Assembly (NCBI GenBank): GCA_039030915.1
Contig: JBCCDG010000181.1
Location: forward strand, 1-6,379
DNA: 6,379 bases
Origin: Thermohalobaculum sp039030915
Lineage (GTDB): Bacteria > Pseudomonadota > Alphaproteobacteria > Rhodobacterales > Rhodobacteraceae
Direction: 5' to 3'
Shown here: one piece after another, positions 1-4,899 of the stretch
How the letters are laid out: each line of letters opens with the position of its first letter
Numbering within the stretch: the stretch's first letter is position 1
Notes under the pieces: generated by a model
Database searches by the model: none
Seen by the model: the letters and a program-made list of their open reading frames with translations, nothing else
Told to the model about the DNA's origin: nothing
Translations under genes and position numbers: made by a program

Positions 1-1
1 C

Positions 2-376
2 GAAACTCCTGTGGCGCGGATGAAAGCCCTGAGCGTTGAGCCGAGAGCGATCGTCTTCGAGGCAGAGAGTTCTGACGGGATGTCGGTGACGTTTCGGCGG
101 CACTTCTGGGACTTCTGGACGTTGGAGAGGCTGGATGATGGTCTGACGGTTCAACTTGGTGCGAGCGAACTCAATCCGCTGATAACGGCGACGCTGCCAG
201 CCGGCGAAGCGATATGGCGCCTCAAGCTCGAGCGGCCGATGGAGGCCACCCTTGGCATCGCGATCAGCGTTCTTGCAGCTCTGGTGTGTCTGGCGCTGCT
301 CTCGCGAGATCGTTTGACGGCGTTGCTTGCTCGGAGACGAGGAGGGGTTTGTCGATCTCGCGGAGGAGTTTCTTGA
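2..376 (+). CDS. C-terminal fragment of a membrane protein (5' end outside window)
   Basis: The reading frame is open from the first complete codon of the window, so this is the end of a longer gene; a GTG at 11 is only an internal candidate. About 124 residues are visible. A hydrophilic part with beta-strand character (VTFRRHFWDFWTLER, then LPAGEAIWRLKLERP) is followed by one transmembrane helix (GIAISVLAALVCLALL) and a basic tail (ARRR). This layout resembles the C-terminal extracytoplasmic domain plus last helix of large polytopic proteins of the YfhO or glycosyltransferase-like type, where aromatic and 'LPAG' motifs recur; that is inference from pattern memory. Codon use includes ATA, AGA, AGT, TCT and TTG, which are scarce in the neighbouring genes, so the gene may be of foreign or atypical origin. 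Its last 113 bases overlap the opposing DUF1194 gene. I am fairly sure it codes and unsure of its function. Confidence 0.55.
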   Translation, partial: ETPVARMKALSVEPRAIVFEAESSDGMSVTFRRHFWDFWTLERLDDGLTVQLGASELNPLITATLPAGEAIWRLKLERPMEATLGIAISVLAALVCLALLSRDRLTALLARRRGGVCRSRGGVS

Positions 377-1022
377 GGATCGCGCGGGGATAGTCGGCGA
401 AGCCGTCGGCCACTTCGACGAAGGCGCCGGGGCCTGCGATCACCTGCTCGAGATACTGCTGTACCGGGTCGGGCTCGGCACCGCGGATGACGAGGCCGTT
501 GATGATGAAGCCGTCGCCCGCCAGCACGTCGGAGGCGGAGGAGGGGTGGCGACCCTCGTTCGAGACGCCATCGCCCGAGATGTCGAGGACGCGGCGCGTA
601 CAGTCCACCGGCGCCGTCTCGCTCACGTCGCGAGCGTGCATGATCGCCTCGCCGATCGCCGTCGAGAAGTTCCGCCAGGCCCGGCCCGCGCCGCGGATGC
701 TGGCGGCGAAGGCGTGGGCGTCCGCCGGCTCCTCGATCCGCGCCCAGGGCGTCATCTGGCGCTGGCGAGAGATGCCGGACCAATGGGTCATGGTTACCAC
801 AATACCGCCAGGCAAGGCGTCGATGGCGGCGATGAGGCGGGGATCCTCGAAGGCGGCGGCGAGGCCTTCGGTCTGGATGCCGAATTCCCGTGCATCAATG
901 GAGCCCGAGACGTCGAGCGCCAGGATCAGCTCGAGTGCGCAGGCGCGTGCGGCGCCGGGTGCCGCGAGGCCGAGCGCCAGCGCCGCCGCGGCTACCCGCA
1001 GGATGCGCCCCGGCCACCTCAT
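264..1022 (-). CDS. DUF1194 family secreted vWA-like protein (second paralogue)
   Basis: This 252-residue protein starts with a signal peptide (basic MRWPGR, then hydrophobic VAAAALALGLAAPGAARA, cleavage probably near residue 27). The mature part has a von Willebrand A-like fold with a metal-ion-dependent adhesion site: D37-V-S39-G-S41, Thr121 in NFSTAIG, and Asp151 in DISGDGVSNEG. Cys28 and Cys141 could form a disulfide, since the paralogue has both. The protein is expected in the periplasm or on the surface; DUF1194 has no established function. The ATG at 1022 overlaps the TGA of the upstream paralogue (ATGA, 1019-1022). No strong Shine-Dalgarno precedes it, so translational coupling is likely. 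After the conserved end (LLREIDKPLL) a tail of about 23 residues runs into the opposing gene; the paralogue has only a 10-residue tail after the same point. Confidence 0.88.
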   Translation of the reverse strand: MRWPGRILRVAAAALALGLAAPGAARACALELILALDVSGSIDAREFGIQTEGLAAAFEDPRLIAAIDALPGGIVVTMTHWSGISRQRQMTPWARIEEPADAHAFAASIRGAGRAWRNFSTAIGEAIMHARDVSETAPVDCTRRVLDISGDGVSNEGRHPSSASDVLAGDGFIINGLVIRGAEPDPVQQYLEQVIAGPGAFVEVADGFADYPRAILKKLLREIDKPLLVSEQATPSNDLARAAPDTPELQER

Positions 1023-1732
1023 TCGCCGAAGACCCCGCCGAGGATGAGCTGTGTCTCGATCTCACGGAGGAGCTTGCCGATCATCACGCGGCGATAGTCG
1101 TCGAAATCGCGCGCGATGGCCACGAAGGCGTTCGGGCCCTGCATCACATAGCCGCGATAGTAGATCGCCGGGTTCGGATAGGCGCCGAGGATGACGATAC
1201 CGTTGATTGTGATGCCCTCGAAGATCCCCTTGGCGCGGTAATGCTCCGGCCCGACGCCGTCATTGTTCTCACCGTCGCCCGAAAGATCGATGGTCCGGCG
1301 CGCGCAGGGGGGCGCCGTAGCGAAGAGGTTGGCGCCGTATTCGAGCGCCTTGCCGATTGCGGTGGGGAAATCCGAATAGATGCGCCGGTGCGCCTTCAGC
1401 CGCGCGGCATAAGCCTCCACGTCATTGGGTGTGACGAGCATCTCCCAGCCGGTGATAAGGTCCTGCTGCGCATAGCCCGACCATTCATAGGTAATGACGG
1501 CGATACCCGCGCCCTCGGGCGTGGTGATCGCCTCGATCACCTGCGGATGGGCGAGCGCATCGGCCAGCCCGTGAAGCTGCTGCTCGTACTCCCGCTCATT
1601 GACCGAGGAGGAGATGTCGAGCCCCAGCACCAGCGCCAGCTTGCAGCCGACTGCCAGCGCCGGGGCGGGCGCCGCAAGGCCGGCGACGAGCGCAGCGGTC
1701 CCCGCCAGCCGGCCAAGGGCGCGGCTCACCAC
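1019..1732 (-). CDS. DUF1194 family secreted vWA-like protein (first paralogue)
   Basis: This 237-residue protein has a signal peptide (LAGTAALVAGLAAPAPALA, cleavage near residue 27) and a vWA-like domain. MIDAS residues are D39-I-S41-S-S43, Thr124 (DFPTAIG) and Asp153 (DLSGDGENNDG). Cys30 and Cys143 match the cysteines of the downstream paralogue and probably form a disulfide. The two proteins share the block order YxWSG/HWSG, F-S/P-TAIG, SGDGxxN, ING-hydrophobic-ILGA/IRGA, a PNAF/PGAF block and KLLREI, so they arose by tandem duplication. The GTG at 1732 is used here because GGAGAG lies about 9 bases before it. A second GTG at 1729 would give a 4-base GTGA overlap with the stop of gloA and is equally plausible. 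It sits between gloA and the second DUF1194 gene in an overlapping operon. Function is unknown; extracytoplasmic metal-dependent binding is inference from the fold. Confidence 0.9.
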   Translation of the reverse strand: MVSRALGRLAGTAALVAGLAAPAPALAVGCKLALVLGLDISSSVNEREYEQQLHGLADALAHPQVIEAITTPEGAGIAVITYEWSGYAQQDLITGWEMLVTPNDVEAYAARLKAHRRIYSDFPTAIGKALEYGANLFATAPPCARRTIDLSGDGENNDGVGPEHYRAKGIFEGITINGIVILGAYPNPAIYYRGYVMQGPNAFVAIARDFDDYRRVMIGKLLREIETQLILGGVFGE

Positions 1733-2163
1733 GAGCCGGTGCTCTCCATCGATGCCCAGGGTTCCGCCTTCGCCAGCGGATCGCCGTTCTGAAGAAGCTC
1801 GATCGAGATGCCGTCCGGGGTCTTTACGAACGCCATGCGCCCATCGCGGGGCGGGCGATTGATGGTGATGCCGGCGTCCATCATTTTCTGGCAGGTGGCG
1901 TAGATGTCGTCGACGCCATAGGCGAGGTGGCCGAAGGCGCGACCATGGCCGTAGTCTTCGTCCGAGTCCCAGTTGTAGGTGAGCTCTATCGGCTTGTCGC
2001 TCTCGCCCGGGGGGGCCATGAAGACGAGGGTGAACTTGCCCTGCTCGCTGTCCATCCGCCGCGTCTCCTCGAGGCCGAGGAACTCCTCGAGGAAGCCCTT
2101 GGTCTTCTCCAGGTCGTGCACCCGGATCATGGTATGGAGGTATCTCGTGCCCATTGTCCTCAT
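1726..2163 (-). CDS. gloA: Lactoylglutathione lyase (glyoxalase I)
   Basis: The product converts the hemithioacetal of methylglyoxal and glutathione into S-lactoylglutathione, a cytoplasmic detoxification step completed by glyoxalase II. It is 145 residues long, as expected for bacterial GloA, with two VOC-fold halves. All four metal ligands are visible by comparison with E. coli GloA: His10 (YLHTMIRV), Glu60 (PIELTYNW), His79 (FGHLAYGV) and Glu122 (ISIELLQNG). The AEPWASMxxTGSW tail is, from memory, typical of alphaproteobacterial GloA. The ATG at 2163 is preferred because GGAA lies 5 bases upstream. The internal ATG at 2154 (MGTRYLH) fits the usual N-terminus but its AGGA is only 2 bases away. 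It is the first gene of a minus-strand operon, overlapping the DUF1194 gene by 4-7 bases, and is divergent from thyX. Confidence 0.95.
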   Translation of the reverse strand: MRTMGTRYLHTMIRVHDLEKTKGFLEEFLGLEETRRMDSEQGKFTLVFMAPPGESDKPIELTYNWDSDEDYGHGRAFGHLAYGVDDIYATCQKMMDAGITINRPPRDGRMAFVKTPDGISIELLQNGDPLAKAEPWASMESTGSW

Positions 2164-2166
2164 CCG

Positions 2167-2175
2167 TTTTCCACA
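2167..2175 (+). promoter_or_regulatory. DnaA-box-like site (TTTTCCACA)
   Basis: TTTTCCACA fits the relaxed DnaA box TTWTNCACA and differs at one base from TTATCCACA. It lies just upstream of the gloA start and about 100 bases before thyX. A second, poorer match (CTGTCCACA, two mismatches) lies at 2208-2216. The match is seen in the sequence; regulation of thyX or gloA by DnaA is inference. A single 9-mer of this kind can occur by chance. Confidence 0.35.
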
Positions 2176-2225
2176 GGGACTGTCGCTTTGTCCCCGTTCA
2201 ATTCTTTCTGTCCACAGGACAGTCC
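2170..2225. repeat. Two TCCACAGG direct repeats with inverted repeats between gloA and thyX
   Basis: TCCACAGG occurs at 2170-2177 and again exactly 41 bases later at 2211-2218, each followed by a related GAC-N-GTC core (GGGACTGTC and GGACAGTCC). The second copy is embedded in a 6-3-6 inverted repeat, CTGTCC-ACA-GGACAG (2208-2222). The first copy begins a GGGAC...GTCCC inverted repeat (2176-2180 and 2190-2194). Two similar half-palindromic sites about four helical turns apart in a divergent promoter region are what a regulator pair site would look like. No specific regulator is identified and I cannot assign a clear -35/-10 here. Confidence 0.4.
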
Positions 2226-2241
2226 ACCGCGGTCTGTGTCA

Positions 2242-2258
2242 TGCAGGCTGAACCTGCA
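2242..2258 (+). other. Small hairpin in the thyX leader
   Basis: TGCAGG (2242-2247) and CCTGCA (2253-2258) form a perfect 6-bp stem around a CTGAA loop. It ends 2 bases before AGAGG (2261-2265), the candidate ribosome binding site of thyX. In the RNA it could affect access to that site. A regulatory role is inference; it may simply be leader structure. Confidence 0.4.
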
Positions 2259-2276
2259 GCAGAGGCCGACCGCCCC

Positions 2277-3191
2277 ATGAATGATATGTCCCAAGACGCA
2301 GAGCGACAGGCCGAGTTGGCCGCAATGCGTGACGATCCGCAACCGACACGGCGAGCCGTGGCGGCCGGGATGGAGGCGAAGCTATACGAGGCGGTGCCTG
2401 TGCTCGATCACGGCTTTGTGCGGGTGGTCGACTACATGGGCGACGATGCGGCAATCGTTCAGGCGGCCAGGGTGAGTTACGGACGCGGCACCAAGACCGC
2501 GCGATCCGACGAGGGGCTCATCCGCTACCTGATGCGTCACTGGCACTCGACGCCCTTCGAGATGTGCGAGATCAAGCTTCACGTGAAGCTGCCCGTCTTC
2601 GTCGCGCGGCAGTGGATCCGGCACCGCACGGCCAATGTGAACGAGATCTCCGCACGCTATTCGATCCTCGACCGTGAGTTCTACGTGCCGGCGCCTGAGC
2701 ATCTGGCCGCACAGTCGAGCAGTAACCGCCAGGGCAGGGGCGCCGTGCTCGAAGGCGAGGCCGCGGCGCGCGTTCTGGAGCTCCTCCGGGACGACGCGTC
2801 GCGGTCCTACGATCACTATGAGGAGATGCTCGATCCGGAGGGGCCCGGCCTGGCGCGAGAGCTCGCGCGCATGACCCTGCCGATGAGCATCTATACGCAA
2901 TGGTACTGGAAGACGGACCTGCACAATCTCTTCCACTTCCTGCGTTTGCGGGGGGATCCGCACGCCCAGTACGAGATCCGCGCTTATGCGGATGTGATGG
3001 GCGATCTGGTGAAGGACTGGGTGCCTGCGGCGTGGGGAGCGTTCGAGGACTATCGCCTGCACGCGCGGCAGTTCTCTGGTCCGGCCATGGCCTGCCTCCG
3101 CCGGATGCTGGCGGGCGAGGCAGTGACGCAGGAGACGAGCGGTATGTCCGCCGGGGAGTGGCGCGAGTTTCAGGCTGCGCTCGACGCGTAG
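2277..3191 (+). CDS. thyX: Flavin-dependent thymidylate synthase ThyX
   Basis: The enzyme makes dTMP from dUMP using methylenetetrahydrofolate, FAD and NADPH, replacing ThyA; it acts in the cytoplasm as a tetramer. The 304-residue product carries the signature RHRX7S at residues 115-125 (RHRTANVNEIS, followed by ARYS). It also has the upstream block RHWHSTPFE (87-95) and the C-terminal block NLFHFLRLR...HAQYEIRAYA that contributes dUMP-binding residues. The frame is open back to 2154, but ATG 2277 (MNDMSQDAERQ) is preferred. The extra upstream residues look non-coding, with FHRDCRFVPVQFF lying over the palindromic promoter region. AGAGG stands 11 bases before 2277, a rather long spacing, so ATG 2286 is an alternative. 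The family's conserved region begins near RDDPQPTRR (18-26). It is transcribed alone, divergent from gloA, and ends before a palindrome cluster with a likely terminator. Confidence 0.95.
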   Translation: MNDMSQDAERQAELAAMRDDPQPTRRAVAAGMEAKLYEAVPVLDHGFVRVVDYMGDDAAIVQAARVSYGRGTKTARSDEGLIRYLMRHWHSTPFEMCEIKLHVKLPVFVARQWIRHRTANVNEISARYSILDREFYVPAPEHLAAQSSSNRQGRGAVLEGEAAARVLELLRDDASRSYDHYEEMLDPEGPGLARELARMTLPMSIYTQWYWKTDLHNLFHFLRLRGDPHAQYEIRAYADVMGDLVKDWVPAAWGAFEDYRLHARQFSGPAMACLRRMLAGEAVTQETSGMSAGEWREFQAALDA

Positions 3192-3206
3192 CGGACCGCG
3201 CGAGAA

Positions 3207-3234
3207 CCATCGCGATGGCGCGGCCTTCGGGCCG
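3207..3234. repeat. Palindrome CCATCGCGATGG and adjacent CGGCC-TTCG-GGCCG hairpin
   Basis: CCATCGCGATGG (3207-3218) is a perfect 12-bp palindrome. It is followed 2 bases later by a 5-bp stem CGGCC/GGCCG around a stable UUCG-type tetraloop (3221-3234). Both lie in the thyX 3' region. They may protect or process the mRNA end, or contribute to termination together with the next hairpin. Confidence 0.5.
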
Positions 3235-3240
3235 TTGCGT

Positions 3241-3275
3241 GGGCGGGAGCGGTAGCGCTCTCGCCCATTCCGTTT
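3241..3275 (+). terminator. Likely terminator hairpin of thyX
   Basis: GGGCGGGAGCG (3241-3251) pairs over 11 bp, with a single G-U wobble, to CGCTCTCGCCC (3256-3266) around a GTAG loop. The downstream ATTCCGTTT (3267-3275) is only a weak T tract. The position 50 bases after the thyX stop and before the next gene fits a factor-independent terminator. The weak tail lowers confidence. Confidence 0.6.
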
Positions 3276-3326
3276 AAAGGCAACCATAACACAATCCTGC
3301 GACCATCCCTCGGCCGACAGAAAGCC

Positions 3327-3334
3327 GGAGGGAG
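3327..3334 (+). promoter_or_regulatory. Strong ribosome binding site for the small protein gene
   Basis: GGAGGGAG is a near-consensus Shine-Dalgarno ending 7 bases before the ATG at 3342. It is the main reason to accept the short gene that follows. Confidence 0.7.
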
Positions 3335-3341
3335 CGTCGCC

Positions 3342-3581
3342 ATGGATCTGCTCGTACTTCTCGTCATCGCGATGGCCAGCCAGGAGGCGGAGCCCGCGGC
3401 CGTGCCTACCCCCGCGCTCGCCGTCCCGCCGCCCGGCTCGACGCGCCTCGTCGCCTGTCTCGCCGCCCGCTCTGCACGCTGTGGCTGTCCGCCCGGCGTC
3501 GTGCCCGATGCGAGCAGCGCGGGCTGCTATCACGCCGGCGAAGCGGTCACCGCCGACAAGGGGCCGCTCGCGCGTCCCTGA
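3342..3581 (+). CDS. Small, probably secreted, cysteine-containing hypothetical protein
   Basis: I do not recognise a family. The 79-residue product has a short hydrophobic N-terminus (MDLLVLLVIAMAS) that could be a signal peptide or anchor, though without the usual basic n-region. A Pro/Ala-rich linker follows (about residues 15-33). Then comes a compact segment with four cysteines, Cys39, Cys47, Cys49 and Cys62 (ACLAARSARCGCPPG and SAGCYHAGE), enough for two disulfides or a metal site. A strong GGAGGGAG precedes the ATG. The gene stands alone between the thyX terminator and the convergent YrhK-like gene, whose stop is 6 bases away. I identified no promoter. A coding role rests on the Shine-Dalgarno, the hydrophobic start and the neat fit in the gap; no homologue is known to me. 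Confidence 0.6.
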   Translation: MDLLVLLVIAMASQEAEPAAVPTPALAVPPPGSTRLVACLAARSARCGCPPGVVPDASSAGCYHAGEAVTADKGPLARP

Positions 3582-3587
3582 GACGCA

Positions 3588-3872
3588 TCACCGTCCCGCC
3601 GCCTCAGCCTCGACGGCCCCGGCTTCGTCGGGCAGCGGCAGACGGGTGAGGTGCATCGCGCGCGCGAGCTTCAGCGATGGCTTCACGCCGAAGAAGATGG
3701 AGCCGATGAGAAAGCACCAGGTGCCCGGCACCTGCCACGCCTCGTAGAAGAACATGACGGAGCCGATCACGAAGAGGGCGGCGGCCAAGAAGTCGACGAC
3801 CAAATGGGCAAGGTCGTAAAGCCGCCCAATGCTGCGATGGCGCTCGGTATGAAGGGTCGGTGTCAGGTCCAT
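3588..3872 (-). CDS. YrhK-like small membrane protein
   Basis: This 94-residue protein has two predicted membrane segments, residues 24-43 (LVVDFLAAALFVIGSVMFFY) and about 51-63 (TWCFLIGSIFFGV). They are joined by a short polar turn with EAWQVPG. The paired 'GS-hydrophobic-FF' motifs (IGSVMFF, IGSIFF) followed by KPSLKLARAMHLTRL match my memory of the YrhK domain, whose function is unknown. The C-terminus is acidic and Ala-rich (DEAGAVEAEAAGR). The ATG at 3872 has GAGAGAG (3879-3885) six bases upstream. It lies 107 bases downstream of the arginase-like gene on the same strand and could be co-transcribed or have its own promoter; I see no clear one. It converges with the small protein gene to its left. 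Confidence 0.8.
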   Translation of the reverse strand: MDLTPTLHTERHRSIGRLYDLAHLVVDFLAAALFVIGSVMFFYEAWQVPGTWCFLIGSIFFGVKPSLKLARAMHLTRLPLPDEAGAVEAEAAGR

Positions 3873-3979
3873 CCCGCACTCTCTCGTGTTCCCGATCCTG
3901 CCGGCCTAGCACGGATGCGGGGCGTCGGTGGAAGGGGCAACCGTCTCGATCCTCGGCCGAAGAGAAGGCGCGTGTCGGT

Positions 3980-4738
3980 TCAGGCGAAGAGGGGGGCGAG
4001 CGCGCGGCGGCAGGCGGCACCCGTCCGACCCTCCGGATCCTTCGAGGGCGACCATGCGGATATCGATATGCACCGGATGTCGTTCGCGGCGCGAAAGCCG
4101 GCCAGCGCCGTCGCGAGCGTCGCCGCATCCGGGCCACCAGGCACCGGGTAGTTAAAGGCCGGCGCCGTCGCCGCATCGAGCACGTCGAGATCGATGTGCA
4201 AGAGCACCGGCCCTTCGAACCTTAGCGCTGCCAGCGCCGCAGTCTCGATCTGTGTGAGGCCCGAGCCGGCGACCGCCTCCGCCTCCGCCGGGTCGAGGTC
4301 CCGCCCGTCCACCAGCGTCACCGCGTCCTCGGCCACGGGCACCGCGCCGACCGTCTCCATCATCCACTTCTGCCCGCGGCCGACCATCATCGCCAGCGGC
4401 ATGCCGCCCAGAAACTGCGAGGGCGATGTCTCGGGCGTATTGAAATCGCCATGCGCATCCACCCAGACGATCTGAGGTGTGAGGCCCGCCCGCTGGCAGC
4501 CGGCAAGCGCCGGCACCGCCGCGCAGCAGTCTCCGGCAAGGCTCACGGCCCGCGCGCCTGCGTCAAGCGCATCGGCCACCGCATCGGCAATGGGTCGGTG
4601 GAGGAGGGCCATGTCGTCCTGCTCCCGGCCGCCGATCGGGTGCGGGCCGTTGATGACGGCAGATGCCGGCGCCTCGCTCACGAGGTCGGGCTCCAGATGC
4701 TCGAAGTATTGCGGGGTCACGATCCAACGGTCTGTCAT
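3980..4738 (-). CDS. Arginase/agmatinase superfamily protein with altered active site
   Basis: The ureohydrolase fold is recognisable from DAHGD (94-98), GGMPLA (111-116), HIDLDVLD (181-188) and APAFNYPVPGG (192-202). Metal-binding residues Asp94, His96, Asp98, Asp183 and Asp185 are present. The usual GGDHS motif reads AGDCC, so the metal-ligand His is Cys71. The C-terminal VEVNP block reads ISAWSP, so the guanidinium-binding Glu appears to be Ala228. The usual D-P after motif 3 is D188-A. The reaction therefore cannot be assumed to be arginine or agmatine hydrolysis, though Cys at the first ligand also occurs in other arginase-family proteins. At 252 residues it is shorter than typical members (about 300). 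The ATG at 4738 is chosen because GGGGGAG (4748-4754) lies 9 bases upstream; the frame extends to 4897 but that part looks non-coding. It is divergent from the MFS gene. Confidence 0.88.
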   Translation of the reverse strand: MTDRWIVTPQYFEHLEPDLVSEAPASAVINGPHPIGGREQDDMALLHRPIADAVADALDAGARAVSLAGDCCAAVPALAGCQRAGLTPQIVWVDAHGDFNTPETSPSQFLGGMPLAMMVGRGQKWMMETVGAVPVAEDAVTLVDGRDLDPAEAEAVAGSGLTQIETAALAALRFEGPVLLHIDLDVLDAATAPAFNYPVPGGPDAATLATALAGFRAANDIRCISISAWSPSKDPEGRTGAACRRALAPLFA

Positions 4739-4747
4739 CGCATGAGG

Positions 4748-4754
4748 CTCCCCC
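4748..4754 (-). promoter_or_regulatory. Ribosome binding site deciding the arginase-like start
   Basis: On the minus strand GGGGGAG stands 9 bases before ATG 4738 and overlaps the alternative upstream ATG at 4756. This favours the shorter 252-residue protein over the longer open frame. Confidence 0.65.
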
Positions 4755-4890
4755 ATCGCGCCGGGCATGGCAAGATCGTCGCCGGCGGCGCGGTCTGGCG
4801 CGGCCGTCAGGACGAGGCGCCGCGAAGTGGGCTGGGCCGGGATTTGGCTGGCGATGCAGGTCGGCTGCGCTAGCTGCCCGCGCGAGCGAA

Positions 4891-4894
4891 AGGA
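4891..4894 (+). promoter_or_regulatory. Ribosome binding site of the MFS gene
   Basis: AGGA, within AAAGGACACTC, lies 5 bases before ATG 4900. It sets the start at MKIDYRL rather than at upstream codons in the same open frame, which runs back to 4663 over the arginase-like gene. Confidence 0.7.
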
Positions 4895-4899
4895 CACTC

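Noticed and set aside
327..1097. Plus-strand open frames opposite the DUF1194 genes
   Set aside because: The minus-strand frames have signal peptides and MIDAS motifs. The plus-strand translations look like antisense shadows.
2154..2276. N-terminal extension of ThyX starting at 2154
   Set aside because: The extra 41 residues cover the palindromic divergent promoter region, overlap the gloA start and have no family counterpart that I recognise.
3208..3376. CATCGCGATGGC occurring at 3208-3219 and 3365-3376
   Set aside because: The second copy lies inside coding sequence (VIAMA) and the word is short and GC-typical. It is probably a coincidence rather than an attachment repeat.
2382..3533. Long minus-strand open frame (383 codons) opposite thyX
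   Set aside because: It is antisense to the well-supported thyX, has Arg/His-rich low-information translation and crosses the terminator. High GC explains the lack of stops.
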